NCBI GenBank assembly: GCA_016214445.1
Contig: JACROM010000113.1
Location: 1 to 6,806, forward strand
DNA: 6,806 nt
Direction: 5' to 3'
Origin: Microcaldota archaeon
Lineage (GTDB): Archaea; Micrarchaeota; Micrarchaeia; Norongarragalinales; Norongarragalinaceae
Of the stretch, positions 1 through 4,973 are shown piece by piece (the stretch's first letter is position 1; each line of letters starts with the position of its first letter). A program made the translations under genes and the position numbers. The notes beneath the pieces are model-generated. The model ran no database searches. It worked only from the letters and a program-made list of their open reading frames with translations, and was not told the origin of the DNA.

Positions 1-380
1 CAGGGGATTTCCGGAAAATCTTTCTCGTTTTCAGTCAGTATCAGTTCCACTCCGTTGCTTTTGGCTGTCGCAGCCAGCAGCGCGTCCCAATAGTGTGAAC
101 TGTGCTGGCTTTGGATGTCCATTGCAGCGTAAACTTCCTTTTCCGCGCAACCCAGAACCTGGAAACCTCCGCCCAAACCTTTTATGATTTCTTTAGCCAG
201 GCCTGAGTCTGTTTTCTTTTTTCCAATTAAAACCACGTATGCTTCCGAGAGGTTTTGTGCGCTCACGCATGCTTTCTGCCATAACGCTCTGATTATTTTT
301 TCCGATTTTTCGCGTTTGGCTGCCGGGGCTTCGCTGTCGTAGGCGTAGACGAGTATGTTGGTGTCAATCAGCACTTTCAT
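1..380 (-). CDS. PIN-domain ribonuclease, VapC-like toxin (3' end cut by window edge)
   Basis: Reading the minus strand from the ATG at 380 gives 126 open codons to the edge with no stop, so the C-terminus is missing. The product begins MKVLIDTNILVYAYD, the first PIN strand. The acidic metal-binding positions are visible: D6 (LIDTN), E46 (NLSEAYV), D99 (HYWDALLAATA) and the late acidic cluster LTENEKDF (E117 to D121). PIN domains are usually about 130-140 aa, so only a few residues are likely absent. Family knowledge: VapC toxins are Mg2+-dependent endoribonucleases acting on tRNA or rRNA in the cytoplasm and are inhibited by a paired antitoxin. The start overlaps the antitoxin stop (ATGA, 377-380), which implies translational coupling. 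The target RNA cannot be read from sequence. The PIN assignment is firm; VapC function rests on the pairing. Confidence 0.88.
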   Translation of the reverse strand, partial: MKVLIDTNILVYAYDSEAPAAKREKSEKIIRALWQKACVSAQNLSEAYVVLIGKKKTDSGLAKEIIKGLGGGFQVLGCAEKEVYAAMDIQSQHSSHYWDALLAATAKSNGVELILTENEKDFPEIP

Positions 381-622
381 GGTTTTTCGTACAGCTCGCT
401 TCGTTTTTTGTAGTAGGGGCCGCCGCCCAGCTGCAGGCCTTTTTTCATTATTTTCAGCTGGTTTTGAAGTGCCTCTTCCGCTTCTTTTTTTTGCGCCACT
501 GTCCGGATTCCTTCTTCCACTATTTTTGAAAGCGAACCCTTCCTTCCTTGGTATTCTTCATTGGCCATCTTGCGCAGCAGGTCGTCCGTTTCTTCGTTTA
601 TTGATAGGGTAATCACTCTCAT
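377..622 (-). CDS. Ribbon-helix-helix antitoxin, VapB-like
   Basis: This 81-aa protein begins MRVITLSINEETDDLLRKMA, a ribbon-helix-helix fold: strand residues 2-8, then two helices to about residue 45 containing the RKGSLSKIVEEGI segment. The charged tail, with GLQLGGGPYYKKRSELYE near residues 62-79, resembles the toxin-wrapping tail of archaeal VapB-type antitoxins. Family role: it binds and neutralises the PIN toxin and represses its own promoter through the N-terminal domain. It sits directly upstream of the PIN gene with a 4-bp stop/start overlap, the usual antitoxin-first order. The ATG at 622 is preceded by GGAAGG, a weak Shine-Dalgarno, and lies about 32 bp past a TATA box, so the leader is short. 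The antitoxin role is inferred from order and architecture; I did not search a database. Confidence 0.85.
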   Translation of the reverse strand: MRVITLSINEETDDLLRKMANEEYQGRKGSLSKIVEEGIRTVAQKKEAEEALQNQLKIMKKGLQLGGGPYYKKRSELYEKP

Positions 623-630
623 GCCTTCCG

Positions 631-664
631 CCCACTTTATTTACGTATTTAAGTATATAAGTAG
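631..664 (-). promoter_or_regulatory. Promoter of the antitoxin-toxin operon
   Basis: On the minus strand CTTATATA (654-661) is a good archaeal TATA box, with purine-rich ACCAAACTA just upstream as a possible BRE. Counting about 25 bp downstream puts transcription start near 630, leaving a leader of about 8 nt before the ATG at 622. The AT-rich stretch TACTTAAATACGTAAATAAAG lies between box and start. The box is the evidence; the start site is inferred from usual archaeal spacing. Confidence 0.6.
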
Positions 665-679
665 TTTGGTATGCTGCTT

Positions 680-694
680 TTTACAAAATGTAAA
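680..694. repeat. Inverted repeat TTTACA-AAA-TGTAAA between divergent promoters
   Basis: Six-bp perfect arms (680-685 and 689-694) flank three A residues. The site lies between the minus-strand TATA box at 654-661 and the plus-strand TATA box at 697-704, where a regulator could affect both. The arms use the same TTTAC/GTAAA half-site as the sites at 711 and 856, but in the opposite order. Whether a protein binds here is inference; the antitoxin and the HTH protein encoded at 893 are both candidates. Confidence 0.5.
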
Positions 695-696
695 GC

Positions 697-704
697 TTTA
701 TATA
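697..704 (+). promoter_or_regulatory. TATA box of an apparently orphan plus-strand promoter
   Basis: TTTATATA preceded by TGTAAAGC is a strong TATA-like box with a purine-rich upstream flank. The expected transcript start is near 725-730, at the end of the palindrome at 711-726. No convincing ORF follows: the ATG at 727 meets TGA at the fourth codon. The transcript would either be a short RNA ending near the hairpin at 783-818 or a longer leader for the HTH gene at 893. Confidence 0.5.
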
Positions 705-710
705 CTTAAA

Positions 711-726
711 GTAAAGTATACTTTAC
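711..726. promoter_or_regulatory. Perfect 16-bp palindrome, candidate operator copy 1
   Basis: GTAAAGTATACTTTAC is its own reverse complement. It sits just downstream of the TATA box at 697-704 and across the predicted transcript start, a position where a bound protein would block initiation. A second GTAAA-N6-TTTAC site with exactly the same 6-bp spacer occurs at 856-871 before the HTH gene, and both are followed directly by ATG. The likely ligand is the HTH regulator encoded at 893, by recurrence and position only. Confidence 0.6.
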
Positions 727-782
727 ATGCGGGTTTGAAAATTCAGACGTTCAGACTCGTAACCCCTCAAATCAAAATCAAA

Positions 783-818
783 GGAGCGGGCAAGGCGCAA
801 CGCGCGTTTTGCCCCTCC
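783..818 (+). ncRNA. Strong hairpin in the leader region; possible small RNA or attenuator
   Basis: GGAG (783-786) pairs with CTCC (815-818). After a bulged C, GGGCAA (788-793) pairs with TTGCCC (809-814). After an internal loop, GCGC (795-798) pairs with GCGC (802-805) over an AAC loop. That gives 14 pairs, mostly GC, within AT-rich surroundings. It lies 55-90 nt downstream of the predicted start of the orphan promoter and 75 nt before the HTH start codon. No T-tract follows, so a classical terminator is not clear. It could be a structured RNA, an attenuator or a dispersed repeat. No known RNA family is recognised. Confidence 0.4.
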
Positions 819-844
819 TCCTGATTCTGGCTGAAATTAGAACG

Positions 845-852
845 TTTAAATA
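845..852 (+). promoter_or_regulatory. TATA box of the HTH-DUF2178 operon
   Basis: TTTAAATA with upstream TAGAACG lies 41 bp before the ATG at 893. Usual archaeal spacing gives a start near 873-878 and a leader of about 15-20 nt holding the GGTG ribosome site. The palindromic site at 856-871 lies between box and start, fitting repression of this promoter. Confidence 0.55.
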
Positions 853-855
853 CGT

Positions 856-871
856 GTAAATGATTCTTTAC
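856..871. promoter_or_regulatory. Candidate operator copy 2 (GTAAA-N6-TTTAC)
   Basis: GTAAA (856-860) and TTTAC (867-871) are inverted around TGATTC. The flanking T855 and A872 extend the arms to TGTAAA/TTTACA. The site occupies the interval from the TATA box (845-852) to the predicted start. It has the same arms and spacer as the palindrome at 711-726, so the pair looks like a real recognition sequence. Autorepression by the HTH protein encoded next is the simplest reading; this is inference. Confidence 0.55.
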
Positions 872-892
872 ATGTTGGTTTTGGGTGTTTCA

Positions 893-1084
893 ATGAATAA
901 CCATTTAAAGGAATTACGTGCAAGGGATAAACTTACTCAGGACGATTTGGCCAAGAAGGTCGGCGTAACCCGCCAGACCATACTGGCAATAGAGAACGGT
1001 AAATACAACCCTTCGCTTGAGTTGGCGTTCAATCTTTCCAATGTATTTAAAGCCAAAATCGAGGAAATGTTTGAGGCGGAATGA
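893..1084 (+). CDS. Small Cro/CI-type (XRE, YozG-like) HTH transcriptional regulator
   Basis: This 63-aa protein is essentially one HTH_3 domain. Residues 14-23 (LTQDDLAKKV) form the second helix and residues 26-40 (TRQTILAIENGKYNP) the recognition helix, followed by SLELAFNLSNVF, the signature of the XRE family. It acts as a DNA-binding dimer in the cytoplasm. An upstream in-frame ATG at 860 lies inside the operator-like repeat and before the expected transcript start. The ATG at 893 has GGTG (884-887) five bases away, so it is preferred. The stop overlaps the next start as ATGA (1081-1084). Small HTH genes of this kind often precede a DUF2178 membrane gene in archaea, and the regulator probably controls that pair. 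Its inducer is unknown. Confidence 0.9.
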   Translation: MNNHLKELRARDKLTQDDLAKKVGVTRQTILAIENGKYNPSLELAFNLSNVFKAKIEEMFEAE

Positions 1085-1455
1085 AAATGAAACTGCAAAA
1101 CGTCGCAATAAGCCTGGTCTTCGTAATCATACTCTATCTTATTTACTCCCAGCGGGGCACAATGGACATGCTGGCGTTCGAGGTGCTGATTTTCGGCGCC
1201 CTGATTGCTGGAGGTTTGTACTTGTGGAAGGAAGTGCTGAACAAGGAGCACGTGAAGCATGACGAGCGGACTGAACTCTTGGCGGGCAAGGCAGCTAGGC
1301 TCACCCTCATTGCCGCGTTTGTCTTGATCATACTGATTCTCGCTTTCCTTTCTATAACCGGCAGGCCTACCAGCCCGATTGGCGTTTTAGCGATGCTCGC
1401 TGGCTTGCTCGGCCTGACATATTCCGGAACCTACGCTTACTTGGAGAAACGCTAG
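1081..1455 (+). CDS. DUF2178-like four-helix membrane protein
   Basis: This 124-aa protein has four predicted membrane helices: about residues 7-23, 30-50, 73-92 and 98-120. A charged loop between helices 2 and 3 contains KHDERTELLAGKAAR (59-73), the DER...GKAA signature I associate with DUF2178 proteins. The function of the family is not established. It is translationally coupled to the HTH gene by ATGA, with GAGG upstream at 1072-1075. A membrane partner of a one-domain regulator invites comparison with SdpR/SdpI-like systems, where the membrane protein also controls the repressor, but no sequence here proves that. Its TAG stop shares the tetranucleotide CTAG (1452-1455) with the stop of the convergent PPC gene, leaving no spacer between them. 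Confidence 0.8.
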   Translation: MKMKLQNVAISLVFVIILYLIYSQRGTMDMLAFEVLIFGALIAGGLYLWKEVLNKEHVKHDERTELLAGKAARLTLIAAFVLIILILAFLSITGRPTSPIGVLAMLAGLLGLTYSGTYAYLEKR

Positions 1456-2021
1456 AGTTTCATCAGTTTTAGTCCGGTTTCCGCGTCTTCCTTTCTTTCT
1501 ATTTTGCCGAGTGGAATAAGGAACATTTCGCACGTTGCGCCCACCATGCCTTCAGTCAGGTGCCCTCCAAAACACTTCATTTCTTCACCGTCAAACTTTG
1601 TCAGCATGGCGTGCGCGTGGATGCCCGGTTCGCTTACTGTTCCAGTCAATGAAACAAGCTCCAGCAATTTTCCCCCGCCGTCAATTCTCTTTGTCTTGTC
1701 AGTCAGGTGCCCTCCAGAACACTTCATTTCTTCACCGTCAAACTTTGTCAGCATGGCGTGCGCGTGGATGCCCGGTTCGCTTACTGTTCCAGTCAATGAA
1801 ACAAGCTCCAGCAATTTTCCCCCGCCGTCAATTCTCTTTGTCTTGTATTCTCTTTTTTGCATGTCGTAAACGCTCAAGTCCGCCCAGTCCAACGCCCCGA
1901 TACCGTTAATAGAACCGCCTCGGATGTTTTGTTCCTTGAAGAACAAGTTCAGTGTCTCCGCTATCTTTTCGCCTTTCTTCAAGACTATCAGCATTCCCTT
2001 CTCCTCTTTCCGGTACTGCAT
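1452..2021 (-). CDS. PPC/DUF296 domain protein with an internal 49-residue tandem duplication
   Basis: This 189-aa protein belongs to the PPC (plant and prokaryote conserved, DUF296) family. Features are the N-terminal LIVLKKGEKIAETL segment, GSINGIGAL near residues 36-44, VSEPGIHAHAML with the H-x-H pair, the GGHL motif, and a C-terminal CEMFLIPLG strand. Stand-alone prokaryotic members are about 140 aa. Here residues 61-109 are repeated at 110-158, so removing one copy gives a normal 140-aa protein. The copies differ at one codon (S in CSGGHL, F in CFGGHL). The family forms trimers; some are annotated as DNA-binding, but the archaeal role is unknown. The ATG at 2021 follows AGGTG by six bases and is preferred to the GTG at 2030. 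The gene lies 43 bp behind the aminotransferase on the same strand and is probably co-transcribed with it. Folding of the duplicated protein is uncertain. Confidence 0.82.
   Translation of the reverse strand: MQYRKEEKGMLIVLKKGEKIAETLNLFFKEQNIRGGSINGIGALDWADLSVYDMQKREYKTKRIDGGGKLLELVSLTGTVSEPGIHAHAMLTKFDGEEMKCSGGHLTDKTKRIDGGGKLLELVSLTGTVSEPGIHAHAMLTKFDGEEMKCFGGHLTEGMVGATCEMFLIPLGKIERKEDAETGLKLMKL
1552..1846. repeat. 147-bp tandem direct repeat inside the PPC gene
   Basis: 1552-1699 matches 1699-1846 with an offset of 147 bp (49 codons, so the frame is kept). The only difference I find is A1570 against G1717, which changes Ser to Phe on the coding strand. The units abut and share only the T at 1699, so there is no microhomology beyond 1 bp at the junction. 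The near identity, third positions included, points to a very recent event or an assembly artefact. Confidence 0.95.
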
Positions 2022-2064
2022 TTTTACCACCTGTGTTTTGCTGTAATGCGGCGTTTTCCTTTTC

Positions 2065-3120
2065 CTAGTTTTTCCCGCACGCTTTCCTCAGCGCGTCCAG
2101 GCACAGGCCGATGTTCTGCGATTCCATCCTGCCCATGTTGGATATCCTGAGCATCCTGCCTTTCCAGTGCCCGGCTCCCCCTGCTATGTGCACGTCTTCT
2201 TCAGCCATCGCGTTCTTGATTTCCTTGCATCGGTCGGTCAGGAAGCCGGTTATGGTGCTGGATTCGAAGCCTTTTTCCGCGAATACGCTGAAACCGCACT
2301 CCTCGATTGCGGCCCGGGTTTTGGCTGCCGCTTTCCTGTGGTCGGCCAGTCTTTTTTCCAAGCCGTCCGCGTGCAATTCTCCGAGAGCAACCTGTAGTGC
2401 GTAGAAAACAGACACTGCCGGAGTGAACGGAGTCTCGTTTTTCTCGTAAAACTTCCTGTAGCGTTTGAAGTCGTGGCAGAAAGTTGGCAAGTTCTGTTTC
2501 TTTTCAACCCAGCTCATCGCCTCTTCGCTCAAGGCGACGAAAGCGAGACCAGGAGAGCAGCCCAGGCACTTTTGGGACGCGGAAGTGCAGAAGTCAACGC
2601 CCCATTCGTCCATCCGCATTTCGGTTCCCGCAAGAGCGGAAACGGAATCAACTAGAACATGCGCCCCGTGTTTTTTCGCGTAAACAGCTATATCCCTCAC
2701 CTTGTTTTCCACCCCGAGCGCGGTTTCGTTCTGTACCATGGCGACCAGTTCCGGTTTCTTCGAATCGATCTCTTCCTTTACGCGCTCAAGCGAGAACCCT
2801 TTCCCGTCCTCCAGAACCATGCTTTCAGCATGCGGGCTGTAGATTTTGCATGCCTCGAAGAGCCTTTCGCCGAACTCGCCGTTTACGAGGCACAGGGTTT
2901 TCGTCCCGGCCGCGCAATTCGCAACAGCAGCCTCGTTGGCGGTGCTTCCTGAGCCGGTTATGGTGAACACGTAGCCTCCTGTCCCGAAAACCTTCTTCAT
3001 TCCGTCGGTGCATTCGCGGAAAATCTCCCTGAAGCCTGCTGAGCGATGTGAAATCATGGGTTTTTTCTGGCTTTCCAGCACGTTTTGCGTAAGTTCGACA
3101 GGACCCGGAGTAAAAAGCAT
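2065..3120 (-). CDS. Class V PLP-dependent aminotransferase, probable phosphoserine aminotransferase
   Basis: This 351-aa protein is of normal length for a fold-type I class V aminotransferase of the serine-pyruvate/alanine-glyoxylate branch. Visible motifs are TPGP (4-7), HRS (25-27), the cofactor phosphate loop GSGSTANEAA (56-65), NET (131-133), the cofactor aspartate D158 in VLVDSVSALAG, the Schiff-base lysine K184 in SASQKCLG, and the substrate carboxylate arginine R325 in LRISNMG. Archaeal class V enzymes of this group (for example MJ0959) have been described as broad-specificity and able to make phosphoserine. No classical SerC is present here, and serA and serB lie beside it, so conversion of phosphohydroxypyruvate plus glutamate to phosphoserine is the likely job; alanine-glyoxylate or serine-pyruvate exchange is the alternative. 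The ATG at 3120 follows GGTG (3127-3130) by six bases and is preferred to the GTG at 3129. It is divergent from serA by 77 bp. Confidence 0.85.
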   Translation of the reverse strand: MLFTPGPVELTQNVLESQKKPMISHRSAGFREIFRECTDGMKKVFGTGGYVFTITGSGSTANEAAVANCAAGTKTLCLVNGEFGERLFEACKIYSPHAESMVLEDGKGFSLERVKEEIDSKKPELVAMVQNETALGVENKVRDIAVYAKKHGAHVLVDSVSALAGTEMRMDEWGVDFCTSASQKCLGCSPGLAFVALSEEAMSWVEKKQNLPTFCHDFKRYRKFYEKNETPFTPAVSVFYALQVALGELHADGLEKRLADHRKAAAKTRAAIEECGFSVFAEKGFESSTITGFLTDRCKEIKNAMAEEDVHIAGGAGHWKGRMLRISNMGRMESQNIGLCLDALRKACGKN

Positions 3121-3197
3121 TTGCACCACCCGATTGTTTTTTATTTGTTATGCGACAAAAAGATTATAACTTCTTCTGAAGTGGGAGTCGGTTTTTT
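3121..3197. promoter_or_regulatory. Divergent promoter region between the aminotransferase and serA
   Basis: These 77 bp must hold both promoters. The element GTTATAATC (minus strand, 3162-3170) is a fair TATA candidate for the aminotransferase, giving a start near 3140 and a leader of about 20 nt. For serA, TTTTTTATTTG (3136-3146) is the best plus-strand candidate, with a start near 3168. GGGAG (3183-3187) is the likely serA ribosome site. The shared short region suggests joint control of serine synthesis. The box choices are tentative, and I see no clear operator. Confidence 0.4.
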
Positions 3198-4787
3198 TTG
3201 AGAATCTTGGTTACGGAAAACATATCCCCCGAAGGCCTTGCTCTTCTTAGGAACGAGTTCGAGGTGGACGAGAGGCAGGTCACGCCGGAACAGCTCAAGG
3301 AGATTTTGCCGGAGTACGACGGCCTAATGGTAAGGTCCGCGACGAAAGTTACGGCTGATGTTTTGGCCGGAGCGAACAAACTCAAGGCAATAGCCCGGGC
3401 GGGCGTAGGGGTGGACAACGTTGATGTTGCGGCCGCGACCCGCAAGGGCGTGCTTGTGCTGAACGCGCCTCATGGCAACACTATTTCGGCTGCCGAGATG
3501 GCTGTTGCTTTGATGCTTTCGGCTTTGCGCAAAGTCGCGTCGGCGAATTCCTCCCTGAGGAACGGCAGGTGGGAGCGCTCGAAGTTCGTCGGCAGCGAGC
3601 TTAATTCCAAGACCGTCGGGATAGTAGGCTTGGGGCCGGTTGGCTCGCACGTTGCGAAAATTTTGCTCGGCGGCTTCGACTGCAAAATTGTGGTTTTTGA
3701 CCCGTACGTTCTCGAGCATAAGGCGAAGGCGCTCGGTGTAGAATTGGCCGCAGACTTGGACTCTCTCATCTCCGTAAGCGACATCCTCACCATTCACGCC
3801 CCTTTGACCCCGAAGACAAAGAACATGATTTCACGCGAGCAGTTTTCACGCATGAAGGACGGGGTTGTTGTAGTCAACGCGGCCCGGGGCGGCATAATAA
3901 ACGAGGAGGCTTTGCTTGAAGCACTGCAATCCGGCAAGGTTTCAGCTGCCGGAATAGACGTTTACTCCAAGGAGCCGCCGGAAGCAGGTTCCTTCTCTTC
4001 CAAGCTTGTCGCGTTGCCAAACGTAGTTGCAACTCCCCATTTGGGCGCTTCCACTATGGAAGCCCAGTGCAATGTTTCGGTTTGCGCAGCTGAACAGCTC
4101 CTGCTTGCACTGAAAGGAAAACAGCCGACTACTGCGGTGAACCTGCCCTTTGTCGTGGACCCTTCCCTGCAAAGCAGGCTGCAGCCGTTCATCAGCCTCG
4201 GCGAAACAGCCGGCAGGTTCCTTTCCCAGCTTCAGGAGAAGCCGCTTGAAAAACTTGAAGTCAGCTTGCACGGGGAAACAGCGTCCGCATTGAGCAGGGC
4301 GATCACGGTTGCCTCGCTGAAAGGGTTTCTTGAAAAGTCGTCCGACGTCAATTTCGTAAATGCTTGCCATCTGGCGAAGGAAAAGGGAATGGACGTCAGC
4401 GAGGTCATATCAGCTGAAAAGGCGGACTACGCTAATCTCGTGAAGTTTTCAGCACTTGACGAGGCGGGCAACGCCATCAACCTTTCTTTCGCGCTTTTCA
4501 CCGACGACGAGCCGAGGCTGGTTTCCTTCAACGCGTTTTCGTTCGAAGCAAGGCTGTCGCAGAAAATGCTGCTCATAGAGAACGACGACGTGCCTGGCGC
4601 GGTTGGAATCATCGGCTCCGCTTTGGCTGGCGCGGGAGTGAACATAGCGGAACTGCACCTTAGCAGGAGCAGGCGCGGAGGAACCGCTTTGTCGTTAGTC
4701 AACGTGGACGAAGAACCTTCCAAGGAGTGCATCGATGGAATGCTGAAGAACCCGATAAGGAGCGTTAAGGTTTTGCGCTTGAAATGA
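3198..4787 (+). CDS. serA: D-3-phosphoglycerate dehydrogenase, long form with ACT domain
   Basis: This 529-aa NAD-dependent enzyme oxidises 3-phosphoglycerate to 3-phosphohydroxypyruvate, the first step of serine synthesis. Residues 1-97 and 282-315 form the substrate domain, with RSATKV (46-51) and [11 protein letters not shown] (67-77). The nucleotide domain has GLGPVG (144-149) and D168 in VVFDPY. The catalytic triad is R230 (NAARGG), E259 (KEPP) and H281 (TPHLGAS). Residues 318-445 match the intervening substrate-binding domain of long SerA, and 455-529 are an ACT domain ([15 protein letters not shown]), the usual site of serine feedback inhibition. Length is normal for the long form. The start is a TTG whose Ts end a run of eight Ts. 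No ATG or GTG is in frame upstream before a TGA at 3177, and the protein begins like other SerA proteins, so TTG is likely real, served by GGGAG ten bases away. serB follows on the same strand. Confidence 0.96.
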   Translation: MRILVTENISPEGLALLRNEFEVDERQVTPEQLKEILPEYDGLMVRSATKVTADVLAGANKLKAIARAGVGVDNVDVAAATRKGVLVLNAPHGNTISAAEMAVALMLSALRKVASANSSLRNGRWERSKFVGSELNSKTVGIVGLGPVGSHVAKILLGGFDCKIVVFDPYVLEHKAKALGVELAADLDSLISVSDILTIHAPLTPKTKNMISREQFSRMKDGVVVVNAARGGIINEEALLEALQSGKVSAAGIDVYSKEPPEAGSFSSKLVALPNVVATPHLGASTMEAQCNVSVCAAEQLLLALKGKQPTTAVNLPFVVDPSLQSRLQPFISLGETAGRFLSQLQEKPLEKLEVSLHGETASALSRAITVASLKGFLEKSSDVNFVNACHLAKEKGMDVSEVISAEKADYANLVKFSALDEAGNAINLSFALFTDDEPRLVSFNAFSFEARLSQKMLLIENDDVPGAVGIIGSALAGAGVNIAELHLSRSRRGGTALSLVNVDEEPSKECIDGMLKNPIRSVKVLRLK

Positions 4788-4802
4788 TTGTGTTGTACTG
4801 CG

Positions 4803-4822
4803 CTCCCTCTTTGCGAAGGGAG
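4803..4822 (+). terminator. Hairpin just after serA
   Basis: CTCCCT (4803-4808) pairs with AGGGAG (4817-4822) over an 8-nt loop, 15 bases past the serA stop. No T-tract follows, so efficient termination is doubtful. It may instead protect the serA 3' end or be part of the degenerate region before serB. Confidence 0.3.
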
Positions 4823-4965
4823 TGGCGCTGTGAACGTTAGGTGTTTGCGTGTACCTTGCTTTCTTCGACTTTGATTCCACGGTCGCCCCGGGGAAACTAC
4901 GTTTCCCCTGGCCCGCCCTGGGCCTCGCCCCTTCCTTACGTAGTGACGCAGTGATATGGTTTTAG
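4821..4965 (+). pseudogene. Decayed second copy of the serB start region, now a 38-codon ORF
   Basis: 4837-4881 aligns without gaps to the serB start at 4962-5006 (38 of 45 bases). Weaker similarity continues upstream: AGTGGCGCTGTGA at 4821 against AGTGACGCAGTGA at 4942. Both copies keep the ribosome site AGGTG, the five-base spacer TTTGC and a start (GTG at 4849 here, ATG in serB). They encode the same YLAFFDFDST peptide, including the HAD nucleophile motif. Most differences are third-position synonymous changes. After codon 12 the similarity stops, and the frame runs through a GC-rich insert to TAG at 4963-4965, giving a 38-aa product beginning VYLAFFDFDSTVAPG. It cannot be a phosphatase. 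It is either a relic of a partial duplication or recombination, or an upstream ORF; its stop falls on the serB Shine-Dalgarno. Confidence 0.7.
4888..4924. repeat. GC-rich double hairpin in the insert before serB
   Basis: GGGGAAAC (4890-4897) pairs with GTTTCCCC (4901-4908) over the loop TAC, and CC (4888-4889) can pair with GG (4910-4911) past a bulged T. GGCCC (4910-4914) pairs with GGGCC (4920-4924) over GCCCT. ACTACGT (4896-4902) is also complementary to ACGTAGT (4938-4944), allowing an alternative fold. The block 4882-4961 resembles neither serB nor serA and is richer in GC than its surroundings. It may be a small dispersed element or a structured leader for serB. Confidence 0.5.
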
Positions 4966-4973
4966 GTGTTTGC

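Noticed and set aside
561..824. 87-codon plus-strand ORF across the antitoxin start and the regulatory spacer
   Set aside because: It begins antisense to the antitoxin, runs through promoter and palindrome sequence and ends in the hairpin; no protein-like character.
860..892. Longer HTH protein starting at the ATG at 860
   Set aside because: That ATG is inside the operator-like repeat, upstream of the expected transcript start, and lacks a ribosome site; the ATG at 893 has GGTG and gives a standard domain start.
1552..1846. CRISPR-like or satellite array
   Set aside because: Only two adjoining 147-bp units without spacers, both coding; this is a tandem duplication.
1504..1909. Two overlapping plus-strand ORFs of 121 and 124 codons with internal repeats
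   Set aside because: They are antisense to the PPC gene, and their repeats are just the 147-bp duplication read in other frames.
2484..2966. 160-codon plus-strand ORF antisense to the aminotransferase
   Set aside because: Arg/Pro/Ser-rich shadow of a gene with an intact PLP active site; no ribosome site or motif.
4882..4961. tRNA or known riboswitch in the serB leader
   Set aside because: No cloverleaf, T-loop or recognisable aptamer core could be drawn; only simple hairpins.
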